Positions 56,720 through 64,000 of a DNA stretch of 64,000 bases are shown here, piece after piece (the first letter of the stretch is position 1; each line of letters opens with the position of its first letter). Made by a program: the position numbers and the translations under genes. Source of the stretch: Paraspadella gotoi (taxonomy: Eukaryota; Chaetognatha); NCBI GenBank assembly GCA_051294375.1, contig CM119265.1:11409818-11473817 (forward strand), given 5' to 3'. The notes beneath the pieces were generated by a model. It saw only the letters and a program-made list of their open reading frames with translations. It did not search any database and was not told the origin of the DNA.

Positions 56720-56800
56720 TTCTTTATCTTTCTCTCTCTCTCTCTCTCTTCTCTCTCTCTTTCTTTCTCTTCTCTTTTTTTTTCTCAGGGCTGCTTCTGC
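56670..56800. repeat. CT microsatellite
   Basis: (CT)n with T runs. A related TTTCTTTCC tract lies at 57150-57300. Confidence 0.9.
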
Positions 56801-56867
56801 TGATCAGTTTTATTGACAATGAAGCTCAGTCTGGCTTGTTTGATATCCAGATATGAATGATGATTTG

Positions 56868-57055
56868 AAAAGAGAAAAAAAATGCGAGCCCCTATCAGAT
56901 GCAACAGGATCGGAATCAGTGTTTTTACATCGGATATTTTACCAGAATTTTTTTACCAGGAGCGTTTATATTGTTTGGTAGTCAGATTTGAACGAAAATC
57001 TCCATTGAAAAGTCTTCCACTGCGATCTCCAAAAGAACGACGTAGACTCCATTAA
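56868..57055 (-). repeat. Interspersed module shared with the large TIR element
   Basis: Reverse orientation copy of the 30598-30770 module ('GCATCTGAAGGGCTCGCA' side), ending at AGAACGACGTAGACTCC. Confidence 0.7.
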
Positions 57056-57920
57056 CACTCTGTAAAATAAGCACGCCAGCTCGCACATATTCGGTGATGT
57101 ATATCATTTTTGTAAATTGCAACATCGGTGTTTTTATTTCGTTCTACTTTATCGTCACTCTCTCTTTTTTTTATTTTTTTCTTTCCTCTTCTTTCTTTCC
57201 TTTCGTATTCTTTCTTTCCTTTCTATTCTTTCTTTCCTTTCTTTTCTTTCTTTCCTTTCTATTTCTTTTACCTTTCTATTCTTTCTTCCATCTCTCTCTC
57301 CGGGGCTTCTCAGGGGCTGCATCTGCTGATCAGTTTATTTGACAATGAAAAAGTTGTCTCCTGCTGCATCTGCTGATTCGTCCAAAAACGATTTGGCTTC
57401 TCTCTCTCTCTTTCTCTCTCTCTCTGCGTTTTTATTTTAAAAAAAAAAGAATTAGGATTGAACTCGTAAAATTAGGCATCCTGCATTTCGTAGATGTTAT
57501 CATTTAGGGGGACGAGAGCAATGTCTCCTAAAATTAATAACTATTATTGATATGTTATATTATATCGCCAGCGGGGACAGTTATTAATAAATGGACGATT
57601 ATAGTATAAGTATATAATAAGCGCGGAAAAAGAAATTATTATATTTTAAGCGCCATCTTAGCATAGTATTGGTACCAAAAAGTTTTATTCCTGTAAAAAT
57701 CTTGGTGCACCATCAAAGTTAACGGAAATTAGAATCATACTCTGTAATATGAAAATTTAGATCAACAATAACTAAAATTACAAAAAAAATGGAGTTTTAA
57801 GAAAAACAAATAGATAAATAAAGTTAATTTAGTTACACATGTCTAAACTAATTCTAAGTAATGCTATATTATATAAATATCACATCTAAACTTATCCACT
57901 TATTATATAAAATACAAATA

Positions 57921-58699
57921 TTTAAGAGAGACAAAAGTTTTTCGCCGAAAACAATTAATTTTGATTTGTAATTAAAAATCGGACATGTGTCGACTCGATT
58001 TTTTAATCTTCATCACGTTTGAAATTCACAAAATTTGTATTTTTCACAAACATCAAGTTAGTGATGAAGAGAAAGAGACAGAGAGAGAGAGACTAGACGC
58101 AGAAAAAAAGAATTTAGGAACGTTCCAAAAATTAGTAAGATTTTTTCCTACCTTCATTAACCCTGACCCCATATACCGTCGATGCAGCTTAAAAATTTTT
58201 ATCTATCATCATTTACTTATTTATTCTTCTCTGGACACTCAAACTATTTTGCTGCATATTTCAATAGCTTCATTACTGGGACTGATTGCTGGATTTACTA
58301 AAATAATTGACAATACCCATCAGCTTAATCTTATTAACTTCTTATGTTGTTGTTAAGTTTTCCATTCATCATTGTTGTAACATTAACCTATACAACTGTA
58401 TATTTTTCTCTGTAAACTCTCTCTTTCTGCTCTCTCACCTCTTTTTTCAACCAGTTTCAAATTCACTCTCCCTTCTTACCCTTGTCCTCTATCTTTTTAG
58501 CTCATCTTTTAGTTAACTCTCACATCTTATAAAGGTCTCTATCCTATACCACTCTTCTCTGCTCACGACCCAAACTTGATGTTTGTGAAAAATTGAATAT
58601 GTGACTTTCAAATGCTGATCTGACCTCGAAACTATCCAATTGTCATTAACAAATGAAAATTAATTGTTGTTCAAACGATAAACTTTCGTCTCTCTTAAA
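57921..58699. mobile_element. Inverted pair of Penelope-like tails (3)
   Basis: 'TTTAAGAGAGACAAAAGTTT' at the left mirrors the right end at 58680-58699. Arms of about 170 bp include, on the minus strand, a hammerhead relic (57981-58017: GTGATGA ... GACA ... CATGTCC) and on the plus strand 'GCTGATCTGACCTCGAAAC' (about 58612-58630). Between them is a CT-rich centre of about 450 bp with tail-like 'CTGTAACATTAAC' and 'CCTTGTCCTC'. Both ribozyme cores are mutated. Confidence 0.65.
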
Positions 58700-60060
58700 T
58701 CTAAAACAAACAACTAAAAGAAAGGCTAAATACAATCAGTATAAATAAAAGGAATAGAAAAAATAAATATAAGCCCTTCGTGGTCACTGAAGTGACAAGC
58801 AAATTTATAGCTTTTTCCTTCTCACCGAAGTAAAAGCCATATATTTGTTTAAATATTTTTCGAAGTGGTCGTTTAATGAACATTGACAGTGTTATGTCTT
58901 AATCTTCAATTCCACTTGATTTTTACATGTTTTGGGTTAATCTCAATGTAAATGTCAAATAAATGATAAATAAAATTGTAAATAAGTTTTTTTCTAGATA
59001 AAGTAAATGTTGTAAAATAAATTTGTTTAGAATATATCCTTTAGACATTCCGTTAAAAACTACGGTTTCATACGGCTGATATTTTATAGAGAGAAAACGA
59101 TTAATGGAAGGATAACAAGTGACTAGGGCTGTTTTGCCGCAAAAGAAAGCCATAAGAACGGTTGAAAATACTAGTCAGAAAAGCGTTCAACAGATATGAC
59201 CAGCCGGAGAAAAGAACCAAAAATATTTAATTACTTAACTAATTATTTAATCATGCGTAAAAGTAGAAAAAATCAGGAAAACTTTTTATTTGGTTTACCA
59301 CAAACAGATGACTGTATTTATTATACACGAATAGACATGTTTTGTCTGCTAATTGCGAGAGTTTAATACAGGCGCAAAATACGAGAGAGTGAGATGAGAA
59401 AGAGTCGCGAAAGAGAGAGTGAGAGTCGAGAGATAGAGAAGAGAGTGTGTGAAGAGAGAGAGAGAAGAGTGATACAAAGTAAGGTTTTAAATTCAAAAAA
59501 AAGAGTTTTAGAAAGGACAGATATTAGTGATGAGTACAGGCTGAAGAATAAGGTCAGAGAGGAATGGAAGAACAACGTTGCGCCGAATTTTTATTTCATC
59601 TCCAAGAGGCATAATGCCATTAATCAATAACAAACATAAGACATGGAAGCTTTTTTTTATGATATTTTCCTAGATGTTAGCTAAACTGCCGCTACTGTAA
59701 TACTTTAGTATCTAAATCAAAGTTTTAAAGTTTAAATTCGAGAACTTGAAAACATTTTTTTAACAAAACAATTGAAGAGCCTTTTGTTTTTAGATAGTTC
59801 CGCTAGGGAAATAACAAGGAAATAAAGAGAAGGATAACATTCATATTAATTTAATGCGTTTTAAATTGTGCGCAAAGATTTGGTGAGCATATTTCGTCTA
59901 TGTTATGCTAATTATTTTATAAAATGTTATTACGTCTAAAATTTACGTCCCCGCAGTGCAATCGTAGCGGTTGATCGCGAATCAGATCCCCGTCCGCGGC
60001 GGGCCGTTCGCACATATATATCATTTTCTTAATCCGCAACACATCGGGGCGGTTTTAAAG
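58700..60060. other. No gene seen
   Basis: AT-rich, with a GA tract at 59385-59475. A minus-strand 'ACAAAACATGTC' at about 59332-59343 after a CT tract may be a very old tail. Confidence 0.35.
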
Positions 60061-60119
60061 TTTGTATATTGATTCGTTCTTTCTCGTTCTCGAGTTTCAC
60101 TATTACTCTCAATGCTTGT

Positions 60120-60800
60120 ATTTTTATTATTTCTTTCTTTCCTTTCTATTCCTTCTTTCCTTTCTATTCTTTCTATTCCTTTCTTTCCTTTCTTTCTTTC
60201 CTTTCTATTCTTTCTTTCATTTCTATTCTCTCTTTCCTTTTTATTGTTTCTTTCCTTTCTATTCTTACTTTCCTTTCTATTCTTTTTTTCCTTTCTCTTC
60301 TTTTTTTCCTTTCTTTCCTTTCTATTCTCTCTTTCCTTTTTATTCTTTCTTTCCTTTCTGTTCTTTCTTTTCTTTCTATTCTTTCTTTCCTTTCTATTTT
60401 TTCTTTCCTTTCTATTCTCTCTTTCCTTTCTATTCTCTCTTTCCTTTCTATTCTTTCTTTCCTTTCTATTCTTTCTTTCCTTTCTATTCTCTCTTTCCTT
60501 TCTATTCTTTCTTTCCTTTCTATTCTTTCTTTCCTTTCTATTCTCTTTCCTTTTTATTCTTTCTTTCCTTTCTTTCTTTCCTTTCTATTCTTTCTTTCCT
60601 TTCTTTTCTCTCTTTCCTTTTTATTCTTTCTTTCCTTTCTATTTTTCTTTCCTTTCTATTTTTTCTTTACTTTCTATTCTTTCATTCCTTTCTATTCTTT
60701 CTTTCCTTTCTATTCTTTCTTTCCTTTCTATTCTTTCTTTCCTTTCTTTCTTTCCTTTCTATTCTTTCTTTTCTTTCTATTCTTTTCTTCTTTTTCTTTC
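60120..60800. repeat. ~680-bp TTTCTTTCCTTTCTATTC minisatellite
   Basis: About 44 units of roughly 15 bp, open in all three plus frames for 240-250 codons as a Phe/Leu/Ser/Tyr polymer. This is composition, not a gene. Confidence 0.97.
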
Positions 60801-61655
60801 TGTTTATAAATTAATTTTCTTTTCTCAAATTTGATTTTTTTTCGTATCAAAATTTGTCATCAATCCAGATTTTTCTTATGCGCTTTTTTTATATGTTTAT
60901 TATCGACTTAAAGTCTGATTTATTTCTTATTAGGACCCTGGTAGTTTTTAAAAGAATTGAAGACTGAAGAAAATCTTAGGGAGGAATGTGCCATTATAAG
61001 TGCTGATTTATAAAGAGTATCAATTGACATGGAGTTTCCAAGGAAAGGTTTAACGAACAATTTTAATTAATATTAATTTTTTTGTATCTCAAGAATCTGA
61101 AACTGGAAGACTATAATGTTGGGACTAAGTTACCACCACTGTCAATATTTTTGCCCGTCATCAAGGAAGCAGAGATCTTCATGACCACTTCAAAATGTAA
61201 TGAGGATGTCGGGTTTTAAATTTATTAAGTAAAAGTTTTATCCTATTATCACTGATGATATTTTAATGCAGTATTTTATTTTTACAGCAAAAAAGATCTT
61301 TTAAAGTATGCAAGCTATTGGATTATTTTTCTATATGGTAAAGTGCAGTGGAAATGTTTAAAAATATCAATATTATTTTTTAAATTATTTAGTTTATTAA
61401 CAAAAAACGAATTCTTTCAGTGACAGCAGTTTTCTGGGCAATACTCAAGGTGAGGTACATCCCAACTGATTGAGGGGGTCTGTCAGTACTACCTAAAGTA
61501 AGCAATTTTTGAAATGATAAGAAATCTCTATTTTAATTGTTTTAAGGTATAACTATAATAATTAAAAGATATTAAAATGATTGGACATCTAAGGTAATAA
61601 AGAAAAATAATTACATTGTAATTACATAAATTCTAACCATTTATATTTTTAATAA
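60801..61655. other. No gene seen
   Basis: AT-rich, no ORF, no repeat recognised. Confidence 0.4.
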
Positions 61656-62100
61656 ATGCATCAGGTTACCCAAATTTTGGATGCACAGAAAAAAATTATT
61701 CAATCGACAAATAAAGATTTTGTCAAAACCTGTCCAACCAAATTCATAACTTATAGAGATGAGCATCGTTCGAATCGAAGCTCCGATCAATTTGATGGGT
61801 TTAGGCCTCCATCACTCTACAAGATAAATGATAGCAGGTCCCTACAAGTTCTTATCAAGACTCTCTCACAGTCTCGTTTATTCACTCCCAAAGTACCTGG
61901 CTTCCCGGGCCAGGACAAATTCTTTCTTAGAGACCAGCGCCTTCGACGTCTTGATGCCAGGGGTGAGACAGGTTGTGGATCGCGTTGAAAATTGTCCCGG
62001 CGCCATTGACGAGCACCAAAGGACGCGGCGTACGCCGGTTGCAACATCGCAAACATGCATTGCGACCGCCGTCCAGAGATGCTTATTTGCAATTGTTATT
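61656..62100. other. Weak exon candidates
   Basis: 61941-61972 sits between a good acceptor ('AATTCTTTCTTAG') and a GTGAGA donor and reads 'TSAFDVLMPG' in one frame. 61975-62090 is CpG-rich and open on both strands. Not enough to define a gene. Confidence 0.2.
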
Positions 62101-62317
62101 TAACCGAGTCAAGCAGAAAAAGCAGCGATTTTATTAAAATTTGAATCATTCAGTCCCAACGCTCCCCTCAGATCGCGTACAGTTTGAATGTCTAGTCTTC
62201 TCTCTCCTTTTCACTCCTCCTGCATATGTCATGTCCCCCCTCTCGAGCAATGCACTTCTCCTACCTCCTATACTTTTCGATGCTTTTTCGCTCGCGTGCG
62301 TTGCGCGGGCAGCTGTC

Positions 62318-62649
62318 CTAGCGTCGATTGTTATCAACGCCGTCTCTCGGTCCGGAGGAGGCGCTGAACGTCTGGATTCGTTCCTTCTGGTCGTTGGCGA
62401 GGGCGGCGAAATCGAGGCGTCCTGAGCCGACCACCGCCGCGACATCCTTCAAACGTTCATTTGCCTGAGATGTTGGACCCGGGAAAATCGCCGTCGTGTA
62501 TTCGGAAATGCGCCGCCAGAAGTTCCGTCATAAGGAGATAACGCTGCCTGTTCTTTCTTGCGGCGGCCTTGGAGAAAAAATGAGAGTGTACGCCAATGCC
62601 GCCGACGTTTTGCTCCAAAACGCCGGCCGATCGACATCAGAGCGATTGA
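62318..62649 (-). CDS. Unrecognised gene, last two exons
   Basis: Exon 62543-62649 (acceptor 'CCTCTCCACAG') reads 'SDVDRPAFWSKTSAALAYTL'. Exon 62318-62464 (acceptor 'CCAACATCTCAG', stop TAG) reads 'ANERLKDVAAVVGSGRLDFA' and 'ALANDQKERIQTF'. The 78-nt intron joins them in phase 0 and removes an in-frame TGA. The donor GTTATC is weak. Helical, charged, without a signal peptide or membrane segment. No family recognised. The 5' part lies to the right and may include the GC-rich stretch to 62745. Confidence 0.45.
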
Positions 62650-62987
62650 CTGTGGAGAGGCGTCGGCGCGGGAGGAGGAGCTTCTTTGCGCGGCGTCGAA
62701 AGCGACGGTCCGTTCCGTCGTCACTCCACTCCGATTCCTATAGAGCTTGTAAAGTTAAATGAAAGTAGTACTACAATTTTTTTAAAATTTGACAATAAAT
62801 TGGTTAAAAATAGAAAAAAACCTTAAACAATTATCATCATCATTGGCCTTAAATTTATGGTTTTTAAAAATTCTGCTTATCTAATTAAAACAAAGGGCCG
62901 AACGATTTGACTAATAACGCGTTTCGATAACGAAATCCTATTAAAAACAAGTTTGGACAATGTCGGATCTGCCCACGATCATTATCG

Positions 62988-63160
62988 GTAATTAATAATT
63001 AATAATAATTAAATAATTAATTAATTAATTAATTAAATTAATTAATTAATTATTTAATTTAATTAATTATTTAATTATATTTAATAATTTTTTTATGTAT
63101 TGATTATTGATTGATTAATTAATTAATTATTGATTAATTAATTGACATAATTATTTATTT
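62988..63160. repeat. AATT/TTAA-rich microsatellite
   Basis: Long (TTAA)n runs similar to those at 25876-25900 and 38715-38825. Confidence 0.85.
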
Positions 63161-63224
63161 ATTAATACTCTGCATTATAATTTAATATAAAAGAAAAAGA
63201 AGCATAATCAATTAGTGAAACAGG

Positions 63225-63665
63225 TTTTTTTGTTTTTTTCCATTTAAACTCATTTCCACTCAAAACGATTCCATGAAACTTTGTTTCCAGTAATCACACA
63301 CTTTTACCCAAATACAAAATTTCAAGTCAATCGCCCCATCCACTCATGATAATTGGTGTTCAAATAGTGAAATATATTTTTTTTTTTTTCCATTTAAACT
63401 CATTTCCACTCGACGATTCCATCGAAACTTCATATCAGCTCAATCACACACTTCCTACCCACACACAAAATTTCATTCATCATCCATCCAATCACGAGTA
63501 ATTGGTGTTTTTTGCTAAGGACGCACGGACGGACAAATTTTTTTTGCATAATTTTCATAATTCATGTTCTGACATGATTATAAGTATGCCCGACAAGATT
63601 GAGGGGGCGACGGGGGACCGACAAAGTGAATTATAGAGTCGGATCTGCCTGAAATTCGAAAATTC
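63225..63665 (+). repeat. Tandem ~125-bp monomers plus linked repeat
   Basis: Monomer 1 (about 63237-63360) and monomer 2 (about 63390-63512) share 'CCATTTAAACTCATTTCCAC', ATTCCAT(C)GAAACTT and AATCACACACTT. Then ACGGACGGACAAA and the 63520-63660 repeat, whose complement is at 3985-4290. Confidence 0.75.
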
Positions 63666-63779
63666 AAGATAATAATAAAAACATATCTTTAAATCTCCGT
63701 CGGCTTTATAATAAGATAAATTTCTAAAATGTATTTATTTTCATATTCTTTAAACAGTCACTTAACCATTATTTATTGA

Positions 63780-63975
63780 AGAAACTTCTAGTTTTTAACT
63801 GTTCCATCCAGCCGCCAAATCGGCAGTCGTGCCCTCGCGAAAACCGGCGTGGCCTTGAGTCGGGCATGTGATGAACCACGCCGCTGCCCCAGCCGCGGTG
63901 GAGAGAACTATGGGCTCATGAGTCCGGACAATCGTCAGTCGGGGCTCACCATTAAAGGGGGCCACTTTCTATTGT
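63780..63975. other. GC-rich block of unknown nature
   Basis: Abrupt GC rise, short inverted repeats (GCCGCCAAATCGGC), no ORF. Could be a SINE or structural-RNA derivative. Confidence 0.3.
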
Positions 63976-64000
63976 AAACCAAAGTTAATTATCTGGTAAT

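Noticed and set aside
59325-59400. Minus-strand ACAAAACATGTC after a CT tract
   Set aside because: No CUGANGA box and GAAA is lost.
60062-60814. Three overlapping 240-250 codon ORFs, apparently multi-pass membrane proteins
   Set aside because: All frames are translations of one TTTCTTTCC minisatellite.
62530-62540. Selenocysteine-type read-through at the in-frame TGA
   Set aside because: A short intron with matching phase explains it, and no SECIS-like element was seen.

Overview
The window is AT-rich, repeat-laden nuclear DNA from an invertebrate animal. The evidence is spliced genes with GT-AG introns (some only 78-127 nt), a BAK-like BCL-2 effector, the 3' end of a TTC17 orthologue, C2H2 zinc-finger DNA, degenerate (CCCTAA)n telomere-like sequence, and metazoan retroelement types (Penelope-like, DIRS-like). 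I cannot name the phylum from sequence alone. Four N gaps (8161-8260, 15369-15378, 38294-38318, 56541-56565) show a draft assembly.

Layout. 0-4 kb: a C2H2 zinc-finger exon (eight fingers plus AT-hook) behind a decayed tandem paralogue. 4-8 kb: tandem monomers and GA tracts. 8-9.4 kb: the end of an SGNH-hydrolase-like gene (+), and two phase-matched exons of a single-pass membrane protein (-). 10.5-13.1 kb: two tandem Penelope-like element (PLE) remnants ending in hammerhead ribozymes, one with a broken GIY-YIG endonuclease. 13.3-14 kb: a small gene with a C-terminal membrane anchor (-). 14.28-18.19 kb: a DNA-transposon-like unit with 25-bp inverted ends, holding another PLE tail and a nested MITE.

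18.8-33.9 kb (-): one BCL-2-family gene most like BAK. Exon 1 lies at 33.66-33.87 kb, exons 2 and 3 at 18.78-19.45 kb, with a 14.2-kb first intron. Phases match and the joined CDS is 792 nt. The intron is packed with mobile DNA: a DIRS-like retrotransposon (20.9-23.5 kb), pieces of a second (24.6-28.3 kb) and third (31.4-31.6 kb), GC-rich 'CCCCTGGGG' blocks, minisatellites, and a 2.96-kb element with >130-bp inverted ends (28.36-31.32 kb). Just upstream on the same strand are the last two exons of TTC17 (34.65-35.89 kb).

31.7-38.2 kb is repeated at 38.9-47.5 kb in an indel-ridden version that looks like unpolished long-read sequence, although it also carries one apparently real ~650-bp insertion. 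48-64 kb is mostly repeats: two tRNA-like SINE candidates, minisatellites, and three palindromic elements at 54-58.7 kb whose arms each hold a hammerhead-like core. There are scattered exon candidates at 55.0-55.9 kb and 62.3-62.65 kb.

The most distinctive theme is the hammerhead-bearing PLE tails: as single 3' tails, as inverted-arm insertions with an empty paralogous site for comparison, and as near-perfect palindromes without any coding sequence.
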